From positions 1 through 50,127 of the forward strand of contig JAHABX010000024.1 in the NCBI GenBank assembly GCA_018376135.1: 50,127 bases of DNA, given 5' to 3'. The notes beneath the pieces are model-generated. The model ran no database searches and was not told where the DNA came from. It worked only from the letters and a program-made list of their open reading frames with translations. The position numbers and the translations under genes are program-made. Positions 7,704-15,521 of the stretch are shown here, one piece after another. The stretch comes from Clostridiales bacterium. Lineage in GTDB: Bacteria; Bacillota; Clostridia; Lachnospirales; Lachnospiraceae. Within the stretch, counting starts at the first letter, position 1. Each line of letters opens with the position of its first letter.

Positions 7704-7904
7704 ATGAGTTTACCGGATTTTGGCAATATGTCTTTGATTGGCTGGCTGGTGCTGGCGGCGATCGCAGGACTGTGTGCAGTATCTGTTTATGTGGTAGAAG
7801 ATGAAAAGAAAAAGGGAAGAAAGGTTCCGGGAAAAATGTGTGCGGGATGTCAGGAGAACGGAATGAAGCCGGAGGAAGACGAGCAGGGTGAGATATTTCT
7901 GTGA
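7704..7904 (+). CDS. small single-pass membrane protein
   Basis: The 66-residue protein has one transmembrane helix (about residues 10-29) followed by a highly charged tail with CAGCQENG, a CxxC pair, and an acidic end. ATG 7704 has GGAGG 7 nt upstream; in-frame ATGs further upstream lack an RBS. No family is recognised. The CxxC could bind metal or be redox active; this is speculation. Confidence 0.6.
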   Translation: MSLPDFGNMSLIGWLVLAAIAGLCAVSVYVVEDEKKKGRKVPGKMCAGCQENGMKPEEDEQGEIFL

Positions 7905-8364
7905 ACGGGGATGAAGGTCGGATGGGAAGAAAGTTAGTAATCGGAATTTTGGCCATGTAGAGATCAAAAGACATTAAAACGCATCAAAATGCCAAGTTTA
8001 TGGGCTTTTGTAGTGAAATGAACAACATAAAATATGAAGCTGCTTGTTTTGAATCAATAAGAGGCTTTTTTCATGCTTATTTTCAGCCATCCAGATTTTT
8101 TGGATGGCTTATTTTATGGAGCGGGTATTCTGCATCATCCGGAGGACGTGGACTGACGCTTGCCCGCAATCCTGCCGACAGGGCGGTAGAGAGCTGCAAA
8201 ATCCGAGATAGGAGGTGATGAAACTTGAAAAGCAGCGCAAACGCCAGGGAGATCAGGAACGATGAAAGAAGTCGTTTATGAGGGATATTGCCGGTGTCAT
8301 ATCCTTGTAGAAAGGTGTTTGATAAAGGTAGAATATTTTCAGAAATAGAAAGGGGATGATACCT
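7905..8364 (+). other. gene-poor stretch with short overlapping ORF remnants
   Basis: No intact gene of normal size is supported here. A reading frame ending at 8218 finishes with GGRGLTLARNPADRAVE... and its stop TGA overlaps an ATG (TGATG) that opens a 15-codon ORF (8218-8265) behind AGGAGG. That ORF in turn overlaps by ATGA a 28-codon ORF (8262-8348). Nested stop-start overlaps look like the remains of a tightly packed operon, possibly from a mobile element, but I could not identify the parent genes. GC content rises sharply from about 8120, unlike the AT-rich DNA before it. Confidence 0.4.
8085..8109 (+). terminator. hairpin, probable terminator
   Basis: AGCCATCCA (8085-8093) pairs with TGGATGGCT (8101-8109) around a T-rich loop, followed by TATTTTATGG. 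The T-run is imperfect. It marks the end of transcription from the left, before the GC-richer remnant. Confidence 0.55.
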
Positions 8365-8670
8365 ATGACGACATTTGAGAAGATACTGGAAATTTTTCGA
8401 GACTATTTATTGAGTGAATCCTGTGTTGAAGTGCTTCCGACAAAATGGGGATATGTGCGGCTGTATTATGAGGAACCTTATGGTGACAGTTTTGATGCTG
8501 TGCTGTGCAGGACACCGGAAGAATTGTTTGAAGTTCTGCTGAATCATGCTCTTGCCGAACGGGAGTATTGGCTGTCTAAGGAAGCTTCAAAATCAGACAG
8601 GGAAATGTCAGTGGAGTTAAAGAAAACATACGATTTGTACATTAGCAGATTTCAAAAAGGCGGAGTATAA
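8365..8670 (+). CDS. hypothetical protein, 101 residues
   Basis: A small protein with an acidic N-terminal half (TTFEKILEIFRDYL), a middle VEVLPTKWGYVRLYYEEPYGD, and a helical C-terminus. ATG 8365 is preferred because AAGGGG ends 9 nt upstream; ATG 8356 directly abuts it. No family is recognised. It ends at a bidirectional terminator shared with the convergent XRE regulator. It could act with the regulator or belong to the decayed element to its left. Confidence 0.6.
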   Translation: MTTFEKILEIFRDYLLSESCVEVLPTKWGYVRLYYEEPYGDSFDAVLCRTPEELFEVLLNHALAEREYWLSKEASKSDREMSVELKKTYDLYISRFQKGGV

Positions 8671-8674
8671 AGCA

Positions 8675-8705
8675 AGAAGCAAGGGCAATGTGAGCCTTTG
8701 CTTCT
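8675..8705. terminator. bidirectional terminator between hypothetical gene and XRE regulator
   Basis: AGAAGCAAGGG (8675-8685) pairs with CCTTTGCTTCT (8695-8705) at 9 of 11 positions with strict pairing, followed by TTTTC. It lies between two convergent stops. Confidence 0.7.
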
Positions 8706-8710
8706 TTTTC

Positions 8711-9055
8711 TTATTCATTTAATGAAAAAGCCTCCAGGAGTTTAAGAATCACTTCTTCTGCGATTGTATACTGTTTGGGAGAAAGCCGTTCCAGCCGTTT
8801 GCTTAACTCAGACAGATCATTTTCATTCTGCTCTTTTGGTCCAAACAGGATTTGGTCACTGGAAATAGACAGTACCTGACAAATTTTTTTGAGCGTAGTA
8901 AAGGAAATTCCAACGGTCCCACGTTCAAAAGCAGACACGCTTTTGGTGCCCAGACCAATCAGCTCGGAAAAGCGTTCCTGGGTTAAGCCTGCTTTTTCGC
9001 GTTCTTCTTTAATTCGTGCTCCGATTTCTATATTGATTTGCTTTTTATCTTGCAT
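8711..9055 (-). CDS. XRE family transcriptional regulator
   Basis: The 114-residue protein has an N-terminal Cro/C1-type helix-turn-helix (about residues 7-65) with RIKEEREKAGLTQERFSELIGLGTKSV-type residues, FERGTVGISFTTLKKICQVL and a SSDQILFG end. The C-terminal 45 residues are helical and may dimerise. AGGAGG precedes the start. It is divergent from the lipoprotein at 9221, with about 165 bp between them holding a clear promoter and palindromic motif, so it is the natural candidate to control that locus. Confidence 0.9.
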   Translation of the reverse strand: MQDKKQINIEIGARIKEEREKAGLTQERFSELIGLGTKSVSAFERGTVGISFTTLKKICQVLSISSDQILFGPKEQNENDLSELSKRLERLSPKQYTIAEEVILKLLEAFSLNE

Positions 9056-9094
9056 TTACTCAACCTCCTACCATTAGTTTAAGTAATGGCATGG

Positions 9095-9143
9095 TTGACT
9101 GAAACACATTATTAGATGTATAATTATTCCAATTACTAATGCG
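9095..9143 (+). promoter_or_regulatory. promoter and operator-like site, copy 1
   Basis: TTGACT (9095-9100), an 18-bp spacer and TATAAT (9119-9124) drive the first YD-repeat lipoprotein. The block 9116-9143 matches 10153-10180 at 22 of 28 positions. Downstream of the -10, CCAATT and AATGCG (9129-9134, 9138-9143) stand in the same 6-3-6 spacing as the perfect palindrome of copy 2. A regulator such as the adjacent XRE protein could bind here. Confidence 0.65.
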
Positions 9144-9220
9144 ATAATGTATTAGGAAATGGGCAAAATCCTGGCTAATGTAAGATAGGATAAGACCCTA
9201 AACGAAGGGAGCAAGTGATA

Positions 9221-10120
9221 ATGAAAAAACAAATGACAGTTCTTTTACTGGGTATGATGTGTTCTGCTTTTCTGGTCGGATGCGGAAACGGGGAGACACG
9301 GACATCAGAACAAACGGTTGTCGACGAAAAATCCCCGACAGAATCCGCCCAACAGACGGAAACTCAGGAGAGTGTATCTGAGGAGAAAAGCCCAGCCGCT
9401 TTAGACGAACCTTATGTTCTGATTCGGGAAACCGATACCAAGCTTGGCACTGTTACAGAATACGCATATGATGAAAACGGTGACAAAGTTTCAAAGACGG
9501 TCAAAAGACCGAATGAAACGATGCTTTGGGAATATACCACAGAGTATCAGGAGGATGGAAGTAAGCTGGTAACGGAATCCCAGGGGATACTGGTGGAAAC
9601 AGGGGAAGTCTTTTCTCTGGATACCAAAGAATACGAGTATTCTTCAGAAGTGATGCTGTTGCGGGAGACACTCTTTACAGATGGAGAAAAGCAGATGGAA
9701 CTTCTGTATGAGTATGATGAGAACGGAAGGCTGATTCGTCAAAATGGTACTGGCAGAGATATGACAAAAGAATTTGAATACGATGAAAGCGGAAATCTGA
9801 TCAAACAGATTGATTTGGGTAACAACGGTGAGGTGGAAGGCTGGACTACCTTTGAATATGATGAGAACGGGAAAGAAATTATGACGCATGTTTTCAATTC
9901 TACCGGGGATGAGCCGAACACTTATGAATTGTGCCAGTGGAAATACGAGTACGATGAGGAAGGTCGTGTGATTAAGGAATGGAAGGAGGGGACGGAACAC
10001 GGTGGAAAATATGAGCATTATGAATACGAATACGACGAATACGGGAATGTCTGCAAAAAGAAGGATCTGGGGATGAACGAAATGTACGAATATGCACCGT
10101 TGTCCACTTGCATATCGTAA
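9221..10120 (+). CDS. YD-repeat lipoprotein A
   Basis: This 299-residue protein has a lipoprotein signal peptide ending FLVGC (Cys21), an acidic low-complexity linker, then LDEPYVLIRETDT and a run of YD/RHS-like repeats of the form YEYDENGxLIRQ (about residues 85-290). Such repeats build a beta-rich shell or stalk. The start is ATG 9221 with AAGGGAG 9 nt upstream; the longer GTG form would add two residues. It is a clear paralogue of the lipoprotein at 16900-17835: both share LDEPYVL, TVTE, YTTxYQEDGSK, CQWKYEYD and YEYDEYGNVCKK. Its own promoter lies at 9095-9124. No toxin domain follows, so it is not an Rhs toxin. Confidence 0.85.
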   Translation: MKKQMTVLLLGMMCSAFLVGCGNGETRTSEQTVVDEKSPTESAQQTETQESVSEEKSPAALDEPYVLIRETDTKLGTVTEYAYDENGDKVSKTVKRPNETMLWEYTTEYQEDGSKLVTESQGILVETGEVFSLDTKEYEYSSEVMLLRETLFTDGEKQMELLYEYDENGRLIRQNGTGRDMTKEFEYDESGNLIKQIDLGNNGEVEGWTTFEYDENGKEIMTHVFNSTGDEPNTYELCQWKYEYDEEGRVIKEWKEGTEHGGKYEHYEYEYDEYGNVCKKKDLGMNEMYEYAPLSTCIS

Positions 10121-10131
10121 AAATCGCATTA

Positions 10132-10180
10132 TTGAGTGGATCGCATTTGTGAATGTATAATAGTTCGCATTCATAATGCG
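10132..10180 (+). promoter_or_regulatory. promoter and palindromic operator, copy 2
   Basis: TTGAGT (10132-10137), an 18-bp spacer and TATAAT (10156-10161) repeat the layout of copy 1. CGCATT-cat-AATGCG (10166-10180) is a perfect palindrome, and two more CGCATT half sites sit at 10125-10130 and 10142-10147, flanking the -35. The gap follows lipoprotein A by 11 bp. This looks like a control region for the GLUG-repeat lipoprotein and the genes behind it. Confidence 0.65.
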
Positions 10181-10213
10181 GGTCAAACTCTGAATTTTAA
10201 GGAGGAAGTAAGT

Positions 10214-11773
10214 ATGAAAAGAAATTGGAATCGTGGGAGAATATGGACGGCTGCGTTTATGGTCTTTATGGCAGTAGGCTTAAGCGGCTGCGGCGGCACA
10301 GAGAAGGCTGAAACGCAAGAAGAGGAAAGCGGCGTAGTCGCTCTTGCAGAGCAGATGAAGGAAGAGATGGAAAAGCAGAACGCGGAAGCGGCAGCAGAGG
10401 CGGAGGCTAAAAGTCATGTGGGAGAGGAAAAAACGGTAAAGATCAAGACAGCAAAGGATCTGGTAAAACTTCGTGACCGGGTAAATGCCGGAGAGGTGGC
10501 TTTGGAAGGAATTCTGGAAGCGGATATTGATTTATCATCTGTATGCTCAGAGAGTGCCGGAAACTGGGTTCCCATTGAAAATTATAACGGAAGCTTTGAC
10601 GGCGGCGGTCATACCATTACCGGGCTTTATATTGTCACAGATGAGGAAACACCCATCGGTCTGTTTGGAGAAACGGATGATGAAGCTGTAATTCAGAATC
10701 TGGGCGTGAAGGATTCTGTGATTGATGGAGGCAGCTATGCAGGAGCCATTGTGGGAAAATGCAGCGGTACTCTTGCAAACTGCTGGAGCGACAGTCAGGT
10801 TTCTGCTATTTCCAAAGCGGCAGGAGGCGTTGCCGGATTTGCTAAGGAAATGACCGGCTGTTACAATTTGGGAAATGTTACCGGAGACATCTCCTGGGTT
10901 GGAGGCGTTGTAGGAGAAATGGCGGGAACCATTGCCGACTGCTATAACCAGGGAAATATTCTCGGAAATGATTTCTACACGGGAGGCGTCGTTGGTCTGC
11001 TGGGAAATGAAAGCAATACATCCCAGAGAGTAGAGGCGGCAAATTGTTATAATATCGGAACGGTTCGTGGTGAAATTTGTGCGGGTGGTGTGATTGGTTA
11101 TGCTTATAACGCATGGATTGACAAATGCTGGAATACGGCTGTGGTGGAAAGTCCTCTGACAGCAGGCGGCGTAATCGGTGAGTTAAACGGTCACGACGAT
11201 GAGTCTCTGATGACCAATAGCTTTAACAAAGGCGCCGTTTCTGTGGTATGGGAGGGTGTAAAAAGCTTTTATGAAAACAAATATGTGTTTAGAGATCAGG
11301 AACTGGGCGGTCTTGCCGGAAAATGTGCGAGAAGTGCTTTGGTAAACTGCTACAATATCGGAACGCTTTCCAGCAATCAGTCCGAGGCGGATTATTTTCT
11401 GGTGGGAGGTCTGGTAGGACGGGCCTATGCCAGTGAGTATTCTTTCTATTATTACAACAGCTTTGCGGCAGGTCACATCGATATTCATCATGAGAAAGCT
11501 TATATTAATGGAATCGGAGCAGCCAAAACAGACTGTGACAATACCTTCTTTCTGGAGGGAAGACAAATGGAAGCCAGTATGAGAACGGGGGATGGAGAGC
11601 CGGGAAATGCACCGGAGTCTTTTACCGATGGAACTGTGCTTGCGGCACTTCAGGGCTGGCCGGAAAATGGCAATAAGGACAAACAGGAATGGCTGAACCG
11701 GTTTGATGAGCTTGGATATGAGCTGAGTGGCTGGAAGGCAGGGGAAAGCAGCCCTGTTTTTGACTGGGAGTAA
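10214..11773 (+). CDS. GLUG-repeat lipoprotein
   Basis: The 519-residue protein starts with a signal peptide ending LSGC (Cys26), followed by an Ala/Glu-rich spacer that may be a coiled coil. From about residue 130 there are repeats of the GLUG type: GGVAGFAKEMTGCYNLGNV, GGVVGEMAGTIADCYNQG, GGVIGYAYNAWIDKCWN and others, each with a conserved Cys followed by Tyr/Trp-Asn. GLUG motifs form a beta-helix found in cell-surface adhesins and proteases. It follows its own promoter. ATG 10214 is chosen because AAGGAGG sits 8 nt upstream; the longer frame has no RBS. Confidence 0.88.
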   Translation: MKRNWNRGRIWTAAFMVFMAVGLSGCGGTEKAETQEEESGVVALAEQMKEEMEKQNAEAAAEAEAKSHVGEEKTVKIKTAKDLVKLRDRVNAGEVALEGILEADIDLSSVCSESAGNWVPIENYNGSFDGGGHTITGLYIVTDEETPIGLFGETDDEAVIQNLGVKDSVIDGGSYAGAIVGKCSGTLANCWSDSQVSAISKAAGGVAGFAKEMTGCYNLGNVTGDISWVGGVVGEMAGTIADCYNQGNILGNDFYTGGVVGLLGNESNTSQRVEAANCYNIGTVRGEICAGGVIGYAYNAWIDKCWNTAVVESPLTAGGVIGELNGHDDESLMTNSFNKGAVSVVWEGVKSFYENKYVFRDQELGGLAGKCARSALVNCYNIGTLSSNQSEADYFLVGGLVGRAYASEYSFYYYNSFAAGHIDIHHEKAYINGIGAAKTDCDNTFFLEGRQMEASMRTGDGEPGNAPESFTDGTVLAALQGWPENGNKDKQEWLNRFDELGYELSGWKAGESSPVFDWE

Positions 11774-11791
11774 AGCGGAGGAGAAACGGAG

Positions 11792-12721
11792 ATGAAGGGA
11801 TATATCATGAAAAAAAGAGGAGCATTTTGGGCAGGAATGCTGGCACTTTCCATGGTGTTAAGCGGATGCGGAAATAACACCACAGATACGTCCAAAGCAG
11901 AAACAAATGGGACGCAGAGTTCCAGCCAGCAGGAATCCACGGTTATAGAGAATTCAGAACAACTCCAATCGGATGCCTCTGCGGAGGGGGAAAATGAACA
12001 AAATGTAAGCAGCCTGGAAGATTGTAAGCTGCGGCTTATCGACTGTCATCAGTTCCAGCTTAATGATGAGCAGTTTACTTATCTGGCGTTTGCCCTGCAG
12101 GGACCGGCAGATATCGGTTTCCATCTGGAGAGTGCCACATCAGAGGCAGAGGTGTCAGATGCGTGGCTTGAGATCAACGACATGGGAGATGGATGGAGGA
12201 TGGTTATCAGCAAGGAATTGCCTGAAGGAATCACACTGGAGGATCTTTCCCTCAGCATTACCGATTACAGTACGTCCGAAGAAAAAACCGTTCTGCACAA
12301 TGATTGGGGAGAACCCATGAGCAAGGAGGAGCTGCAAACGATAGGTGTTTATGAAATTGAGGGACATTTGGCGGTTGTTGGCAAAGGAATGCCTACAATT
12401 GTGTCCGGTACTTATGGAATTGGTGTCGGGCTGGGATTGATCGGACCGGAATTCGGAAATCCTGACAATTCCTTTCCGCAGCTTGATAATCCGGCGGAGG
12501 TATTCCACTTTTACGCTTCCGATGGAACTCCTCTTGCAGAGAAGGTCGGAAAGGAAATGGACTGCTATATGATCAACAACAACGTATATGCAATGTTTCC
12601 GCTGGAAGACGGTGCTGATAAAAATGCGGAAGTAGAAAAACTGCTAGAACTGTCTCCTTACATGGAATATACCAATGCGGAGGGCGAGAGTTTTCAGTTT
12701 TCCCTGGAGAAGAACAAATGA
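11792..12721 (+). CDS. lipoprotein, unknown domain
   Basis: The 309-residue protein has a lipoprotein signal peptide ending LSGC (Cys26), an acidic Ser/Gln-rich linker, then a mixed alpha/beta body beginning LEDCKLRLIDCHQFQLNDEQF. It carries no recognised enzymatic motif. ATG 11792 follows GGAGGAG by 8 nt; ATG 11807 with GGGA is an alternative that leaves the same lipobox. It starts 19 nt after the GLUG gene, so it belongs to the same transcript. Confidence 0.8.
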   Translation: MKGYIMKKRGAFWAGMLALSMVLSGCGNNTTDTSKAETNGTQSSSQQESTVIENSEQLQSDASAEGENEQNVSSLEDCKLRLIDCHQFQLNDEQFTYLAFALQGPADIGFHLESATSEAEVSDAWLEINDMGDGWRMVISKELPEGITLEDLSLSITDYSTSEEKTVLHNDWGEPMSKEELQTIGVYEIEGHLAVVGKGMPTIVSGTYGIGVGLGLIGPEFGNPDNSFPQLDNPAEVFHFYASDGTPLAEKVGKEMDCYMINNNVYAMFPLEDGADKNAEVEKLLELSPYMEYTNAEGESFQFSLEKNK

Positions 12722-12755
12722 CGAATGAAAATACGGTATATGAGGAGGAATTTGA

Positions 12756-14915
12756 TTGAAAAAGCAGCCGTCAATAATGATCTGGCTTATAGCTGCATGC
12801 TTGAGCGCAGGACTTTTACCGGATCTGGTCATGACGATATGCGCCGTACAGCTGGGAGAACCTCTTTCGGGAGGTCTCTCCCTGGCGATCGGTTTTGTAT
12901 CGGTATGTATCAGTCTTTTATGTTTCATGAGATCCGTCTATCTTCGTTTGGGGAGCAAGCCAGATGATACAGATAAGAAAGCAGATAAAGTTTCCTATAT
13001 AGCGGGAGCTTTTCCATGTCTGCTTTTGTATTTGATCGTTTTATATGGAAGCCGCAGGATACTGCCTATACTGGCAGCAGGCTATGTGGCGAAAAGAGGA
13101 CTGTTTATAGGCATTACGTGTTTTCTGGTTGCTGCCCTGCTTTTACTCTCAGGTATGGTCTTTTTTTGCTGGATGAACGGCTGCCGGAAATTTCCATTGG
13201 AACATCCGGTTCGCTACTTTTTTTTCAGGATTTATCTGGGAATTCCAATGGCTGTCCTTTTGTGGGCGGCAGTATTTGCTATGCCGATGGGGCAGGTTTT
13301 TATCCAAAGAGTGTGGGAAGAACCGAATATGCTGATTCGGCATCTGACCCTCATGGCAGGCGCTCTTGTTATGGCAGGATTACTGCACGGAGCAATGACG
13401 CTTTCGGAAAAGATGATGGAGGGAGCTGAGACAACTCTTCCATCTGGAAAAACATTTTCCGGTAAACGTTATTTGCCGCAGCTTTGTACGCTGTTTCTTA
13501 GTCTCCTTTTATTCTTTTCCCACAATCTGGCATGGATTACGAAGAACGAGGCGGCCATCCTGAATGAACAGATGAAGGATTCACTCATAGAATACAGTTT
13601 TTATCTTACTGCATATGACATTGGTGGAGCAGCGGGAATTGCAAAGGAGGCTGTAGAACGGATGGACAGCACCCTTCTGGATGCGGAGAATGCAAAAGAG
13701 GCAGCAGGGAACGAGGCGGAGCAGGATGAGTCTGCCATCAGAAAGGCAGAGAAAAAGGAAAAGGCACTGCAAAAGGTCTGCGCACGGTATGATATTTTCC
13801 GCACAGACGGGCAGGCATTGGCACTTTTTGAACAGTTCAAAAAGTATGGAGGCGCAGATGAATCGCTTACAGAGGAGGCACTGACTCTTTCAGAAGAATA
13901 TCCGGACAGTCTGTGGGTACAGTATACGGCAGCAGTTATCGCAAGCAGCCTGACCTATGACGATGCAACGCATTATGACCGGACGGCAAAGGCAATCCTG
14001 CGCTGCGAGGAACTGTATGAAAAAGAGAAAAAGCCAACGGAGGAAGAGAAGCTGTCTTTTGGAAAGAACATGGCACAGATGCTCTTTCAGGTCTATCACG
14101 ATGAGGAAGCGGCTGAACTTCTTGAGGATCTGGCAGGCGCAGATTTGTATGACGATGCGGATATCTGTGAGCTGCTTGCACAATGCTACGATCGAAGCGG
14201 TCGACTTGACGAGGCATATGAGCTGGCTTCGGAATATTGTGAAAAAAAGGCGGATTCACCCTATCTTATGTACTGCGCAGCACTTTCGGCGCTAAAAATG
14301 GAAAAGACAAAGGAGTGTCTTCAGTATACCTCCAGGCTTGCTTCCTATACAGCTGACTGTGAGGGGGAGGAACTGGAAAACTGTGATACCTGGCTGTTTG
14401 GAATGCTGGAGTTCCTTACCCTTAATGATAATTCCCACTATACTGGTTTTCAGTATGATGTATATGAAAAACTGACAGAGGAAGAAAATGCCATCATTAA
14501 TGAAAATCTGTTTTTCAGGAATTATCTGGACGCAGTTTATCTTGCTTACCACTTGGAAGATAAAGAGGAGACAGAAGAAGGCTTCGGAAAAATGGAGGCT
14601 GTTCTCTCCGAAAATCCGAAGCTCGCCAGTGCCTGGTATCTTTGTGGAGTTATAGCTTCTAATAGTGAAACGGCAGAGGATAGAGATCAGGCAGCAGAAT
14701 TCTATCTGAGGGCCGGGGAACTGAACGATTCCATTCCTGCAGTCTGGTATGCCATAGCTCAGGAGTATGATCGGCTGGGAGAATATGAAAAAGGGATCGA
14801 GGCATGTAAAAAGGCGATGGCTCTTCTGCCGGAGCAGGATCATGGAACCGACTGGTACGGCATCAACTACCATTGCAGCAGACTTTTAGAGTCGCTGCAG
14901 GACGCGGTAAAATAG
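12756..14915 (+). CDS. multi-pass membrane protein with C-terminal TPR repeats
   Basis: The 719-residue protein starts with TTG at 12756; AGGAGG lies 7 nt upstream. Residues 1-270 contain about seven to eight hydrophobic segments. The rest is alpha-helical with tetratricopeptide-like pairs (for example the DICELLAQCYDRSGRLDEAYELASEY type and VWYAIAQEYDRLGEYEKGI), suited to binding partner proteins. A coiled, Glu/Lys/Ala-rich stretch lies near residues 305-335. Which side the TPR domain faces depends on the odd or even helix count, which I cannot settle. It looks like an anchor or scaffold for the secreted products of this locus. Confidence 0.8.
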   Translation: MKKQPSIMIWLIAACLSAGLLPDLVMTICAVQLGEPLSGGLSLAIGFVSVCISLLCFMRSVYLRLGSKPDDTDKKADKVSYIAGAFPCLLLYLIVLYGSRRILPILAAGYVAKRGLFIGITCFLVAALLLLSGMVFFCWMNGCRKFPLEHPVRYFFFRIYLGIPMAVLLWAAVFAMPMGQVFIQRVWEEPNMLIRHLTLMAGALVMAGLLHGAMTLSEKMMEGAETTLPSGKTFSGKRYLPQLCTLFLSLLLFFSHNLAWITKNEAAILNEQMKDSLIEYSFYLTAYDIGGAAGIAKEAVERMDSTLLDAENAKEAAGNEAEQDESAIRKAEKKEKALQKVCARYDIFRTDGQALALFEQFKKYGGADESLTEEALTLSEEYPDSLWVQYTAAVIASSLTYDDATHYDRTAKAILRCEELYEKEKKPTEEEKLSFGKNMAQMLFQVYHDEEAAELLEDLAGADLYDDADICELLAQCYDRSGRLDEAYELASEYCEKKADSPYLMYCAALSALKMEKTKECLQYTSRLASYTADCEGEELENCDTWLFGMLEFLTLNDNSHYTGFQYDVYEKLTEEENAIINENLFFRNYLDAVYLAYHLEDKEETEEGFGKMEAVLSENPKLASAWYLCGVIASNSETAEDRDQAAEFYLRAGELNDSIPAVWYAIAQEYDRLGEYEKGIEACKKAMALLPEQDHGTDWYGINYHCSRLLESLQDAVK

Positions 14916-14930
14916 CGGGGAGGATGAGAG

Positions 14931-15521
14931 ATGAAGAAAATCCTGATTGTTTTGTGTGCAGTGCTGTTTATCGTGCTGGGATGCGATCTGGCGATGATGA
15001 GAACTGAGAAAAAGACTGCCCAGGAGCAGAAGAAGAACACGCTTGAGGAGAGCGGGTTTGAAGAGAATACCCTGGAGCAGATTGATACCCTGATTCGCGG
15101 GGGAAAGACCGAAGAAGCGCTGAGTCTTTTAGAGGAAGGGGATACAGAAAGCGTCGAATATTTTTTCCTGAAGGAAATGGCATATATAGAAGACGGATCA
15201 GAGGAGGCAGATAAAGCACTTTCTGAATTGTATAAGGAAGCAGCTGATCTTTGGCCCGAATGGCAGCATATGCAGAAAATGGCTGGTGTGGCTGCACTTT
15301 TGGAAGGAAATTATGAATCGGCCGGGTATCGGCTGGTGCAGGCGCTCCGCCTGGATATGGAGGATGGAGAGACCTGGTATTATCTGGGACGCCTTGCTTA
15401 TCATGAGGGAAACTATGAGGATATGAGGACCTATTTTGAACGCGCGCTGGAGCAGGATTTAAGCGAGGAGAAGCAGGCGGAGATACTCTGGTATGCGGAG
15501 CAGACGGGGGATCGGGAATGA
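14931..15521 (+). CDS. TPR lipoprotein or membrane-anchored protein
   Basis: The 196-residue protein has a hydrophobic start ending VLGC (Cys18, a fair lipobox), a Lys/Glu/Gln-rich helical linker, then three to four TPR-like units (residues about 55-190, including WYYLGRLAYHEGNYEDMRTYFERAL). It follows the large TPR membrane protein by 15 bp and overlaps the next gene by ATGA. The pair of TPR proteins suggests they work with each other or with the secreted protein at 15518. Confidence 0.78.
   Translation: MKKILIVLCAVLFIVLGCDLAMMRTEKKTAQEQKKNTLEESGFEENTLEQIDTLIRGGKTEEALSLLEEGDTESVEYFFLKEMAYIEDGSEEADKALSELYKEAADLWPEWQHMQKMAGVAALLEGNYESAGYRLVQALRLDMEDGETWYYLGRLAYHEGNYEDMRTYFERALEQDLSEEKQAEILWYAEQTGDRE

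Noticed and set aside
9221..10120. Rhs/YD-repeat toxin
   Set aside because: YD-type repeats are present, but there is no C-terminal toxin domain and the protein is a short lipoprotein.
10400..11400. CRISPR-like or tandem DNA repeats in the GLUG gene
   Set aside because: The repeats are at protein level (GGVxG, CYN) and vary in DNA, inside an intact coding frame.
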